64,000 nucleotides of DNA from Xiphias gladius. Its lineage: Eukaryota; Chordata; Actinopteri; Istiophoriformes; Xiphiidae. Below, one piece after another: positions 1 to 12,099 of this stretch. The notes under the pieces were generated by a model. That model saw nothing but the letters and a program-made list of their open reading frames with translations. It was not told where the DNA came from and did not search any database. Both the position numbers and the translations under genes were made by a program. Location of the stretch: positions 3,540,948 through 3,604,947 of the forward strand of contig NC_053403.1 of assembly GCF_016859285.1 (NCBI RefSeq), written 5' to 3'. Every line of letters starts with the position of its first letter. The stretch's first letter is position 1.

Positions 1-727
1 TGTTGAGTTTGCATTAAAACTGGCTTCACTCTGCAAGCTATGGGTTGAATTACAGCGCCAGAAGGAGCTGATATGTTCTACAGAGGGTACTAGTCTCTAA
101 TAATTTAGCCACACCATCTCTGCAGAAGTGAGAAAAATGAAATTGAAGAATGATGCAAAACCTTAAACGAGTTAAATGGTTAAAAAAAAGGTAATGATTT
201 ACCACAAATATAAAGTGTCAGGGGCTCGATAATTAAAAAGACAGTGATGATAGTGAAATAACTTCATTTTCTGTTCAAATTAAATGTTTAAACTGTTTAA
301 ATAATGTATTATTTCTCAATGTATTTAGTTGAATATTTTATTTCAATTTTCTTATCTCTGGAAGCCCATAGTCCATTTAAATTTAGTTTAACCTCTATGA
401 CCGGTGCCTTATCAGCTCTTCCATCAACACAATTTTCACAACATAAATAATTAAATAAATAAACCCTTGACACTAAATCCAGCTGTTAAATTATTGAATG
501 TGGCAGGCGATTTTTTTTGCATTTCTCCGAATCAATGTACTCTGGCTGGTAAAAGAGCAAAACTGGCAGGTGACTTTTGTGGTTCATCAGCCACTGTAGC
601 TGTTGAACCACAGTCAGGTTCAATTCGCCTGTGTTAAGAGCGTTTCACAAATGAGGCCCCCAGTGCCAGAGGCCAGTCTAGTTAGCCAACCTGTGGGCCC
701 TGCTGTACAGAGAGCCCAATATAAAAC

Positions 728-754
728 ATTATTATTATTATTATTATTATTATT
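728..754. repeat. (ATT)n microsatellite
   Basis: About nine uninterrupted ATT/TTA units. Confidence 0.9.
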
Positions 755-2686
755 TCCTCCCTGGGAGCTGGTTATAGCTGCTCTGAAAACTAATTTCCTT
801 CTCCTCTTGTCCATGTGAATACCTCCTGATAGGGAGAGGGAAGCAGAAAAGAACAATAACTGCATTTCATATGACGGGAAAATGAATAATTTCAACTGTG
901 TGCGTGCATGGAGTGTGTATGTGTGTGTATTAACTTGTAGTGTAGAGTAGTGTCGGGTACTGTGGGTGTATTTGCCTAGTGCCATTGTGGAGCGATTGGA
1001 CGTTGTGATACACAAGGCGAGCACAGTGACTGGAGAATCGATCTCGTTTCCTCAAGAAAACGAAAGAGAGGGAGAAACTGACACAGAAAGTACAAAATGG
1101 TAAAACAGATTCTGTTGCAAAGAAAGATGAAATGAAAATACATGAGCTAGGAAAATTATTACTGTTTTAGAAATTAGAAAATGAATAAATTGAATAGATA
1201 AGAACAGGGCTTTCTTTTGCCGATTCAAACTGTAACTCTTTCTCCTGTATGCTCTCTCTAAAAGTCAATTTTAGTCATCTGTTTTGCCTGTGAATTTCAA
1301 AACATCCATTCACACTGCTGAAATTCATCCAGGAAATGAAAGACTGGATGCAGTGAGTGAGTTTCATTTTACCTGTCTGTCAACCAGCCAGCTTCAGACT
1401 AAATTACTTTATTTTAACGTGACATTTAATTTTAACCTGTAATTTTGGCCAGAGTTTGATTCATGCAGGCCTGAGCCCGGCAGCTAGCACAATGCTTTTC
1501 CCTCGACCCAAGGATCAACTGGCAATCAATTCATTGAGGGGCAGACACTGAAACAGATTTGAACACAATGACAAAACGCAAGTCCAAAAATATTCTACAG
1601 GCTAAATACACAAAAAGAACAGAACCTCCACAGCCTGACAAACTGGTAAATGTTCACACTTTACATATTTTACTCTTAACATTACCCATGAATATGGATC
1701 TAACACACAGCCAAATCTGTAAATGCTAACACTAGCTGACAAGCTGTAACAAGTTGTTGTAACTTTTGCATATCGGTCTGTGTGCAGACCTGGACAAGAC
1801 ATCGATATTATCACCAGTATGTACTACAGTCAGTGTGTATCTTTTCTATTATACTGTAATGTTAATATTGACAGTAATACGTACAGTAAAATGCCATGCT
1901 CAATAGAAATTAATATTTCAAATCGGAACAGACTTGAACCTGCATCATGGTGTGAAAATGTGCCCGAACCCAGCCCAAAACACATGGAGCTTATCAGTCT
2001 CCTCAGCTTGGGTTGAGTTGCAGATCTTGACGTGAAGTGAAGCATCAGTGAAAAAGTGCCACCCACAGACTGAAACCACAAGTTAACTTGATCAGACATT
2101 TCAGTCCCGTCAGTCGACCCCTTTGAAATTTGAATCAGGTCAAAATTTTGACAAAGACAAAGTTCCAGTTGGTACATGAAAATGTTGTCTGTTTAGATAA
2201 ACATGTTGTTCGGAGTCAAGGCATCACTTTTATATCGACGTTGTTTTCCAGCAGTCTTGTACCTCCATTTTGATATGCATAAAATAGATCTAAAACTACC
2301 TGGTGCTGAGCTGAGTATGAGCACCGATTGGTCCACATGACAGATTTTTAAGGTTGGTAGTTACACTGACCGCAAACCAACAAAACAAGCAACAGCACGC
2401 AACAAACATTCAGTCAAAGTGGGTGCGTTCTTAACGTGTCAGGCAGCAATGGCACCAGTCAGCCCCAGTGTTAAATGTCAGCAATCTGCTAGGACACACG
2501 GATGGTTTTGGTGACACTGTTCTTATCACTTAAAGGCAGAATCATCCATAAATTAAATGCGATTCCTCGAATTGCACGGCATCTAATCGCGTCTGTCTGG
2601 TCCATCGTGCAGCGAACCCACCCTGAAATCTGACCAAACACCTGCCCTGTACCTGCACAGTTTAAGATTCATCCATTACCGAATGA

Positions 2687-2687
2687 C

Positions 2688-2745
<58 letters not shown>

Positions 2746-2763
2746 GGAGCAAGAGAGCGAGAG
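2687..2763. repeat. (GA)n microsatellite with GACA interruptions
   Basis: Imperfect GA dinucleotide tract with interspersed CAGA units, strongly purine-biased on the plus strand. Confidence 0.9.
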
Positions 2764-3043
2764 GGCTATACACAGAGAGGCAGCATGTCCTTCAGTATTC
2801 AACGAACCAACAGATACTTTCCTCTCTCATGTTTGGACTTCTGAAGGCAGAAACTCCATAAGGACCCCCTGCCAACCTGCCCGAGGACACAGGCACACTC
2901 CAACCATGCTGCATCAAAGGCGCTCCAATGGCTCTCTCAATGTTTGTGTGTCAGTGTATTTGTGTTCCCGCCTCTGTGGAAGGAATACCATTTTCCCTGC
3001 GTGCACATGCAGATGAGGGTGCGATCCTGCATATAAGCGTTTC

Positions 3044-3073
3044 TGTGTGTGAGTGTGTGTGTGTGTGTGTGTT
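3044..3073. repeat. (GT)n microsatellite
   Basis: Short GT tract with one GA interruption. Confidence 0.85.
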
Positions 3074-4085
3074 TGCTTGCAAACAGGAGTACCATTCCTT
3101 GTACAGGAAGTAGTCGTGCTAGGTAAACAGGAGTGCAGGCTAATCCTGTGAGGAATGGGAATTCTGCATTACCATTTGAATAGCACACAGTGCCACAAGT
3201 ACTGCTGACAACACTAATGCACATCCTCAGTCCTGGTTTACACTCACACACAAAAAACACTGCGTCTATTCAGAGAAGAAAGGGTGAGGTTTTTCATATA
3301 CCAGTCACACGAAGCCTATATGTAAGCAGGATACTTCAGAGAAAACATAATTACCGGCTGATTGTTTTTAAACATACTGAAGGTTTATCCAATTGAGGTT
3401 TATGAGCTACAACCTGGCCTACATTTACTGCACATTCTCACCTGCAAGCTGCCCAACACAACCACAGGCTACATTTACATGCACATTAATAATGTGATTA
3501 TACTCTAATTAGGCCAATATGGACGGTAAGAGCCCATGTAAACAACATCTGATTACATGCAAGTGTGCATAATCACAGGAACAGATGCTGGTGTCCGGAA
3601 GAAAACCTTGCATTGCCACAATTTTTTAGCTGTACTACCCTAAAATTATGACTAAGGATAAAGACCCACAGAGTGACATGTTTTGGCCCTTTTGCCTTTT
3701 TCTGGAACATTTCAGTTCAGCAGATACACCCCAATGCCTCACAACCCCATGCTTTTAAAGAAACTTGTGGTTTTGGCTCAAACATCTTTTCTGTATTTAA
3801 GACTGTATCGCATCCCCTATGCTCCCGTTTCAACTTGTGCTCGAATAATATACCACTGCAGCAGAAAGGGCCCAATTTGTGTTTCTTTTTTTATGACAGG
3901 AAGAGACGATGTGCATGGTAATGATCATACAAGGCAGGCTGTACCTGCTGACAGATTCCACAGTTTTACACTGGTTGGGAAAATCTGGAGGATTAAGTTG
4001 GCAAGTCTGTATCTGACACGGGTATTAGCCAAGGTGTATTATAGCACGTGTGTCTTGCTTGAAAATGATACACTCACTCACTCAC

Positions 4086-4118
4086 CAACACACACACACT
4101 TACACACACACACACACA
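4086..4118. repeat. (CA)n microsatellite
   Basis: Imperfect CA dinucleotide tract. Confidence 0.85.
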
Positions 4119-5099
4119 GTCCTGCTCAATGAGCAGCTATTCTCCCATTAGCTTGTAAGCTCACATCTCACAGAACAAGTCCACACAAGACAAGACAGTC
4201 TTTTTTTCTTCTTCTTCTTCTTCTGATCGGCTAAGTGGTTGCAGCTGTTTCTACCCTTGCGTCTGAAGTAGTTTAATTACATTTCAAATTTCATATTGAG
4301 GCATTTAGCTGAGGATCTTATCCAGGTCAATTTACAATGAAAGCTACAGCAGATTAAGCTTCAATGCCTGAATTATCCACAATTTGAAAAACACCTCCTA
4401 CTCATACAAAATTATGGCTTTCCACAAAATTAAGACAAAGTGTGGCTCTTCTTTAACAATAGTTTATGGGCTTGTCAGAGGAGCTTTGTTGACACATAGT
4501 TATTATACTTTGACTGACTGGATTCTCTATTTTTCACAAATATTGTGTGGTGCTGGTTTTCTCCAAAACTGTAATAATTATGTAAATTAACACATTTTAC
4601 ATTTTTGGGATTTATTTTGAAAACAAGCATCAACTAATACTTTTGATCATCATTTCACACTAATCTTAACCTCAGCTCCGCCTGCCCATCCCTCACCACC
4701 CGTGACCTCATTGTTCTCTGTCAAGGGATCAAGAGGGAGCCATCCAAAATCTCTGCAACCTAAAATCCTGTCATTCCAGATCTGCCCATCCTCACCTGCC
4801 ACTAGAGGCCAGGTTCGTGCTGCAGCACACCACCTGACCCCATCACCTGCCTGCCCAGCTGCTCCCCAGTGGTCTTTAGACACAGTATGTGTCGCAGACT
4901 TTTCTGCCCAATCCTCTACGTTACCTCGGTGTTTCAGCCTTGCTCATGTTCTGCCTGCTTACTCTGATGAACCGCTTTTCTGATATCTGCCCGTTTGTCT
5001 TAAACCTCCGGCTTTGTTTGCCTGATCTCCAGCCATGCCAGCTGCTGTGTGAGGCTGTGCCTAAGTACAGCCTCACACAGCGGCCTCACATAGAGGCTG

Positions 5100-5240
5100 T
5101 ACTCCGGGAACCATGCATGTTTGTACGAACTTTCGTGCCAATCCATCTGGTAAATGTTGAGATTTTTCATATAAGTGAAGATTTTGACCTGCTGCTGGCA
5201 CAAGTGTTAAAGTCAAGATATCACCACAATCGGTGGGTTT
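5100..5240 (-). repeat. Dispersed teleost repeat, partial copy
   Basis: Contains the phrases 'tttcgtgccaatccatctgg' and 'tgttgagatttttcatataa', which resemble a dispersed repeat I recall from many teleost genomes. Possibly the same family appears on the other strand near 51330-51550 and 55655-55770. Family name not assigned. Confidence 0.5.
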
Positions 5241-7045
5241 CATCTCAGTCCTCACACACACGCAGAAATTCATTAAACACTCACTGATATAATGTTCTTT
5301 CCATTTTAAAACTTATATATGTCTTGGCGCATTGGAAATATTCATCAAATTCCTGCCATTGAGGTGCACTGGACAGGGTGGATTTTGCCTATAGTGTACA
5401 GTGACTCACAAATAATTCAAAGCAATAAATTCTGAGTGTGGTACGAGTAAGTTTCATTACTCAAATATATGGCAGCAGAACACACTGCTAACCTTTAAGG
5501 GCACTTCACTTTCACTGTGCTGCTAATATGAAACCTCACAGACAATATATTCCAGGAATATACCATAAAATTCTTAAACAGAATAAGAATGTCTATAATG
5601 GCAAAAATGGATTTTATGTATACCTATTCCAATAATCTAATATACCTATAAGGGCACATAGCATCTGTCATGCAGATTACGTGGGGTTTATTCTGCTTTA
5701 TGATATTTTTATGTCATCTCGCCCCACAATATTCCTATAGAGAAAGATTGCTAAAATTTCTAGTTTGTGTGTGTTTGTGCTTGTGGTTCAATAAAACAAG
5801 GTAAGAGAGGCAGGATCAATACAATTTAGCCCGCCAGCAACAGTTAACATACTGCGTATCTTTTGCATAACAGATACCCCGCAGTGCAGACCGGGCACAG
5901 ACACCAAGCCGGGTCGAAAATGAACCTAATTATCTTCAGAGGGGCCAGAGCAATCTGATAAGGAATTTATACAACGATAAGAGCCCCCTATAGTGGATGT
6001 ATGACAATAGTGTTTGGGTAATGTGGGAACGGCACTTATGGTTTTATCACAGGAAATTAAAAACAACCAGTTGCCTATTACACCAAAATATATAGAGCCA
6101 CAACTGACAGGAATATTGTAGGATTAAATAGGAATATCCTGTGATGGCATAGGAGATAAATGCTCGGTGATACCAAAGGTAAAACTACAGATTTGGATTT
6201 TTTTTTTTTTTGGACTTACAACATAGCAGATTTCCTTTCATTTAAAATTGGCAGCTGTCAGAAACAGTACAGGGAGGAATTAACGAAGTACATTTACTCA
6301 TTTACCTGACTTAAGTTCTCAGGATTTGGCACTTGCGGTTGTATTTGGTTACGTGTGGTGTCCTCACTTTTGTGTGACTAATCGCCCAAACTACCGTACA
6401 TTTTCGGGGGTTATTTCTGCCGGTGTTAACGTCACTGAATGTAAACGGACCCGAAGTTACATTGCAGATGAACAATTTCACCTTCGAAACCGGGAGAAAG
6501 TCTCATAAGACAGGAAGCCCCCCCCCCCCCCCGCCATCATTTGGGCTGCTCATTAGTGCCCATTTGTTGCACCTGGTCTAACTACAGCGACGAAGCCCTC
6601 TCGCCTTAACTTACGGACATGTTCATGCTAATTTGTCTGTTTTTAATCCATGTAAAAATTTAAAATACGAGACCATACCTGTAGCGAAAGTACTGCTAGG
6701 TTTATCCTCGACACTTTTTTTTTTCCCTTTTCCCAGCACTGGAGAACAAACTTAGCTTTAAGGTTCGGGACAAAACTACGCAGATTAACGCAGCCAAACT
6801 ACGCGTGTTTACAGGGGTGGAGACGCCGCGAAACAGCCGAAAACGAACCGCTAACGTCCCTATAAACTCATCGTCGATGCATTTTAACTCCGTTTACGAC
6901 AACATTATGGGTTTACCTCGGGAAATTAGCCTTTAGTTTTGACGGCTAACTCAACAGACACACTGGAAGTCCCTGGAGGGATATAGCTGTTTTTCTTTTG
7001 GACCCACTCACACAGCAGGAGAGGCGGTTAATGTCTTTACTTCAC

Positions 7046-7216
7046 CTGGTTGTACGCTGTCTCTCCGCCTCCCGCCACTCCTCCTCCTCCCCCTGCTCCC
7101 GCTCCGGAACCGAGCTCCGGCAGCCTCCTCCGGCTCAGCACCAGCAGGTAAACCAGCGCTCCCAGCCACACCAGCACCGCCACGGCCACCGCCAGCCTCC
7201 GACAGAGACGCTTCAT
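7046..7216 (-). CDS. Probable first coding exon of a type II membrane protein (glycosyltransferase-like)
   Basis: An ATG at 7216 opens a 57-codon frame that ends exactly at a CAG/gtgaag splice donor (exon low end 7046). Read through, it would stop after two more codons, so it is either an exon or a very short ORF. The peptide starts MKRLCRRL, followed by a hydrophobic stretch of about 19 residues (AVAVAVLVWLGALVYLLVL), then SRRR, a glycine-rich stem and a TAYNQ end. Short basic N-terminus, single membrane anchor and flexible stem are the layout of Golgi type II glycosyltransferases; the start loosely recalls GALNT14/GALNT16-type enzymes. No catalytic exon is visible to the left, so the rest would lie beyond the window edge. 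The exon sits in a GC-rich, CpG-rich block (7.0-7.7 kb) typical of a fish promoter/first exon. Family assignment is inference. Confidence 0.5.
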
Positions 7217-7404
7217 TTTCCGGTCAGGAGGACCCGGCGGCGCCCGCAGCCCGCTTGCTGTCAGAACCCCATTTTACCGAAGCGAGAAAAACAAATAAAA
7301 CAAGCGCACCGACCGGCCAGCCCACACTAACTAACAACGGCACAAGTCTGTCCGGTCCCGCCGACGGTAAAACGCTGACTACAGAGCGCGCGCTCCCTCT
7401 CACA

Positions 7405-7440
7405 CGCTCTCTCTCTCGCGCTCTCTCTCTCTCTCTCTCG
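7405..7440. repeat. (CT)n tract in CpG-rich block
   Basis: CT dinucleotide tract with CG interruptions, 190-225 bases upstream (minus-strand sense) of the ATG at 7216. Confidence 0.85.
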
Positions 7441-7490
7441 CTCAACTCACAGAAGCTCGAGCGCTTCTCTGAACACGCCTGAAAGCCGTT

Positions 7491-7501
7491 TGCGCGCGCG
7501 C

Positions 7502-7552
<51 letters not shown>
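7491..7552. repeat. (CG)n(TG)n alternating purine-pyrimidine tract
   Basis: A short CG run passes directly into about 24 TG units. Alternating purine-pyrimidine DNA of this composition is the classic Z-DNA-prone sequence. It lies about 280-340 bases upstream of the ATG at 7216. Confidence 0.9.
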
Positions 7553-7554
<2 letters not shown>

Positions 7555-8133
7555 AATCACAGTGCTTCGCTGAGGGAGTCCTGGACCCTCCTGAAGGTCT
7601 GAATGGGAGAGCACGGAGCTCCACCTGCCGACACCCTCAACCGCTCCGGTAAAGTACGAGAGAGTAGAAGAGAAGGAAGCGGGCGGCGGTATGCGTTGCT
7701 GGTTTAGTTGGTCTCATATGATATTAAACTGAGTATCTTTGGGCACATAAAGAAAAAAGAATAAAATCGAGACTCACCACTGGCTTCTTAAAGGGTTTTG
7801 CGGGGTTTTTTTTTTGTTTGTTTCGTTACAATCAGACCAAAATACTCCACCGCCTCATGTACTGTATCGCTTCGGTTTTCGGACCGCTGGTCAAACTAAA
7901 CACACGGCTTGAAATCCGAACCCCACATCCCACAGCATCCTGCTCGCTTGAGAGTACGGAAGCATCGCCAGAAAAAAAAAAAAAAAAAAACGCGTTTAAA
8001 AATGTCAAAAGTAAAAAGTACAGCAGCAGAAAACTGCGTATTAATTTGCGTTTCATTATCAGGTTGTTGACTGGTGGAGCTGCTCCAGGTGGAGCTGGTT
8101 TCAACTACTTTCTACGCAGCCAGCTAGTTTAGT

Positions 8134-8365
8134 CCAGCGGTTCTCAACCCAGGGGTCGGGCCCCTCCACAGGGCTTTAAACCTGAGGGGTCGTGGGATGA
8201 TTAATGGGGGTTGGAAAGACGACAAAACAAAGTTCTGCTACAAAACAATTGTTGTCTTTTTTTTTTTTTTTGCACTTTTTCTCTTTTCCTCTCTATGTTT
8301 GTGGAAATTTTGAATAATTGTGCCAATTTCGGCCTCAAACTGTTATTTAAGTGAAACACTGGTTA
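8134..8365. mobile_element. hAT-like non-autonomous element fragment
   Basis: Begins with cagcggttctcaaccc, the terminus seen in many vertebrate hAT elements, followed by a ggggtcg/ggggtcgtggg segment and an AT-rich body typical of a non-autonomous fish element. I could not place a clean matching right terminus, so the end is approximate. Confidence 0.5.
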
Positions 8366-8409
8366 AAGGAGCAACAGCTCATACACATCTGAAGAGGCCA
8401 CGTGTTTGA

Positions 8410-8645
8410 TCATTTACAGTGCGTTGTATTTTATAAGATTATCATATGTTATAAGTCTTACTCTGAAAAAGTAACTAGAGTATATCTGGCAGATAAATGT
8501 AGTGGAATAAAAAAAGTACAACATTTCCCACTGAAATGCACTGAAGGAGAAATATGAAGCAGCATAAAACAGAAATACTTTGAGGCGCAAGTACCTCAAA
8601 AATGTACAGCACTCGAGTAAATGTGCTCAGTTACTTTCCTCCCCT
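8410..8645 (-). repeat. Dispersed MITE-like repeat, reverse orientation
   Basis: Carries the reverse complement of a common teleost repeat made of phrases such as 'acttgagtaaatgtactta' and 'ccactacatttatctg'. Related copies lie at about 11085-11425, 38700-39110, 61630-62130, 63190-63500 and 63900-64000. Better-preserved copies end in ccactg/cagtgg-like termini, suggesting a hAT-type MITE. Confidence 0.6.
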
Positions 8646-8845
8646 GAAAAAATGTAAAATAACACGAGCCACGAACCATGATAACATGGTAAATGGTCTT
8701 TTGGCATTGAGATAAAGGCATTTAACCACGAATACAGCGGGATGGACAAGAAGAGGAGGCAAGAGAAAATGGCTGACCTAGCGTGGGTCAATATAGTACA
8801 GATAATGCGTATAATAACACGTTAACTTTACACTTTACCTAGTGA

Positions 8846-8940
8846 ATATATATATATATACACACACACATATATATATATATATATATGTATATAAATG
8901 TGTGTGTGTATGTATAAATATATGTGTATATATATATACA
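8846..8940. repeat. (TA)n/(CA)n compound microsatellite
   Basis: Alternating TA and CA/TG blocks over about 95 bases. Apparent peptides across it (YIYTHTH-type) are translation artefacts of the repeat. Confidence 0.9.
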
Positions 8941-10796
8941 TGTAGAGGAACACATGAAGAGAGAACAAAGATGAAGAAGAAGTTGAGAGTGGAGAAGGAA
9001 GCGAGGGAAGGTTTTTTTTTTTTTTCGGTTGCAGTCACATGAACAGACAAGGTGACAAGATGAAAACCGTCAGTTGCCCCACATTTTATTTCAATAAATG
9101 ATCAGAGCCATCACTGAGCGCATGGTTCCATCTTAACGTTGTTATTAAAACATGTGGAACAAAAATAAAAATAAAAAAGCTCCTTGTGTGAGAGAGGTGA
9201 ACCCCAGGAGAAACCTTTACTCTACTCTTTACTGGTCTCAGTGCACCATCTAGTGTGTAGGCAGAGTAACGTCCTTCGTCCGTCTCCGGTGTCCGTGGAG
9301 CAATCTTTCACCTCGTCAAGACATTTTCTGAACGGCTGCGCTTCTGCCATGGTGTGGAGAGACCTTTTCACTGAAATTGAAATAAAACACAAGCCTCCAC
9401 AGTGCCTGGACAAAAAGTAACTCCCCCTCAAGAGGAAGCGCCCTTACTTTACTAAAATCTACCTGCAGTAAAAGTACAAAAAGCAACTAATGTTCAGTGT
9501 AGTAAGAGATTTAGAAGGAACTTTGACATCGGTTTTCAGAGTGTTTCACAGATGGAGAGCTGCACATTTTTCCATGCCGTTCACCAGTCTGGGTGCTCTG
9601 ACGCTCAGTCCCCCTCAGTCAAAAATGTGTTTTTCTTCTTGTTCGTTGACTGCGATGTTTGAGCTTCACTGTGCTGGGTGATGCATGTCCCCATGTGCAG
9701 AGTCTGTTTCCACATCCATCTGCTGAGGGCTGGAAAGTTTCTCGGGTGCTCACCTTAGGTCTCAGCGTGAGACGTGTACATACCGGCGTGATTTTGCTAG
9801 TTTTGAAGCCAGTCGGGGCCCAACGTGCAACGTGGCCGAGTGTGATATGGAAACTCCAAGCCTTCAGTGCACATACACCGAGAATGGACTTCACAGTAAA
9901 ATGGGAGACAGCACGTGTCCAGCAGTTAAATATCTGAAACAGAGAATATTTGTATATACATGGATTTTTGGAAAAGGGGTGGATCTCATTTTAAGCATTT
10001 TTTACCAAGGTAAACAAATTGTTTTTCAGACACAAATAATAATTAAAAGCAGAGTATTTTTATGTGACTTAAAACATGCCTGAAGGGCATCTTTAAAAAA
10101 GCTCATTTACCTTTTCCGTCTCCTTGTGATGTCTTTTTTGACATGGCCTTGTGTTTCATGTATCGCCTTCATGCCCTTTTATGTCATAAGGCATTTCGAA
10201 CTGACTTGTTGCTGGAAACCCGCCTTGCTTCCCTTGCCGTGATGATATTAAGACTTAAGTGTTTTCAACTTTAAGAACAAAGAGTGGATAGATTAACTTA
10301 CCGCTCTGCTGGCCGTCAGTCATGTGATGAAGAGAAAACACCGAGTCCATCATCAAAACCTTCTTGAACTCTTTAATCTCGCAGCCTCAATCTCGTTAAT
10401 TATCTAAATGAAACTTGCTATTTTTGCCCCACCCACAGCCGTTATATCAAACCAACGAGATCAGCGCTGAGCATAACGGGTCACTCTTCACCTTAGAAAC
10501 AGCCGTGGACAAAACAATCTCAACTCAGTCTCCACTTACTGGCTTTCAACCATATTAATTGGTCCTCGTCAGCAGATTGGGTTTGCTCCATTGCCACAGA
10601 CATGGACGGATTATGAGACAATGGGGACCTGGGCACCGAAATGTAAAAGGCCCCACACCCCTCCTACATAGGAGCAGCACACACAGACTGAAAGGGACGC
10701 GTCCACGTTGTATTCGGTCATTTTGTAGTCTGTTTGTAGTTCTTTTGCTTCTCTTTGGAGTCATTTCATGTCTGTTAGTGGTCTTGTAGCGCCTCT

Positions 10797-11036
10797 TTGT
10801 GGTTGTGTGTCTCTTTGAGGTCATGTTGGTTGTTGTGTGTCTCTTTGAGGTCATGTTGGTTGTTGTGTGTCTCTTTGAGGTCAGGTTGGTTGTTGTGTGT
10901 CTCTTTGAGGTCAGGTTGGTTGTTGTGTGTCTCTTTGAGGTCATGTTGGTTGCTGTGTGTCTCTTTGAGGTCATGTTGGTTGTTGTGTGTCTCTTTGAGG
11001 TCATGTTGGTTGTTTGTGTCTCTCTTTGTGGTCATG
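10797..11036. repeat. 30-bp minisatellite, about eight copies
   Basis: A unit containing gtgtgtctctttgaggtca repeats with a 30-base period about eight times. Most units differ by only one or two bases (cat/cag, tgtt/tgct). Because 30 is a multiple of three, several frames stay open and give artefactual repeat peptides (CLFEV-type on the plus strand, DLKETHN-type on the minus strand). Confidence 0.95.
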
Positions 11037-11084
11037 TTGCTGTTCCAATTTTGAGTTTTGGTCTGAGGTATTTGTCTTGCTTGG

Positions 11085-11425
11085 GCATTTCCATTTGTGC
11101 TACTTCATACTTCTACTCCACTAAATATTTCAGGTGGACATTGGACATTTTACTATAAATTAATGATTAAACCGACACTGTATAAGGAGGTTAAAATTAG
11201 CGCCACCTTATCCAGCTACATCATTAAAACGACACATTATTAGTGATCTGATTAAATATAATATCTGATGTATATGATGGAAATATAACACTAACAGGAT
11301 TCATTCTACTGCCTAATTAGCACTTTTAAATTGGACACTTAACATTTACATATTGTCACTAAAACGTCTGTACTTCTGATCACTTCTACTTCCCTTTCTG
11401 AATCCAAATACTTCTTCACCGCTGT
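11085..11425. repeat. Dispersed MITE-like repeat copy
   Basis: Same family as 8410-8645: 'acttctactccactaaatat' and the downstream 'aaaattagcgccaccttat' segment match its internal part. Diverged. Confidence 0.5.
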
Positions 11426-12099
11426 TCTCATCCATGCTGACTTCAGTGCTGAGCTTCATATCTCAGTTTTTTTAACCTTATGAACAGCAGTTGACCAAAC
11501 GATCAACTTTAGGACCACTTAGTTGCTTGCGCTTGAGCTTTCGACCATATTACAGAGTCCTCGTCGTCATATCCTACTGCCAAAAACAGAAAATGAACCA
11601 CTCAGATAGGCCGTTACTGTCCTCCCGGATACCTCACTACAGTCACCATAAGAATGCATCCATTAAATGCTGTAGGAAAATTGTTTTTGTATTTATTAGT
11701 CTTACAGTGAAGCTAATTCGTCAGAACAGCAATGACTGGGTTAGCCAGTGTCCCTTTTTTTATTAGGTTTATCGGGAAAAGTATAGTTTTGAGGGCAATG
11801 CCGCGAATTTCACGATCACCTCTTGGTGCTAACAAAAAATTAATTGCTCAACCACGAAATCTAATCTAATCATCCCACCCAATCGCCGGTATTTCAGACA
11901 AATGCTCCCTTCTTAGATACTGGTCTTCTTCCTCTCGAACTGGGCACTCAGATAAAATAGATGTCCCAACATAACAAACATAATAAACATTAACATAAAT
12001 TATGCTTTCATATCAAAATGGGATCAACTAACAAAATCACGGCAGGAAAACCAAAATATGGTAGTTTAAGATTATGACCTACATCAGTTTGAGTTCTGC

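Larger units (their letters stand above)
1..7045. other. Repeat-rich non-coding stretch, probably intron 1 of the preceding gene or intergenic
   Basis: No reading frame here resembles a known protein, and none has splice sites that make a convincing exon. It holds microsatellites (728-754, 2687-2763, 3044-3073, 4086-4118), a partial dispersed repeat at about 5100-5240, a poly-C run near 6519-6532, and otherwise AT-rich unique-looking sequence. If 7046-7216 is a first exon on the minus strand, this would be its first intron. Confidence 0.5.

Noticed and set aside
8842-9050. YIYTHTH-like peptides on both strands
   Set aside because: Pure translation of a TA/CA microsatellite.
10555-11158. Long repetitive peptides (TSKRHTTTN-like, DLKETHN-like, CLFEVMLVV-like) as a repeat protein gene
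   Set aside because: They are translations of the 30-bp minisatellite in several frames on both strands, with no splice or family support.
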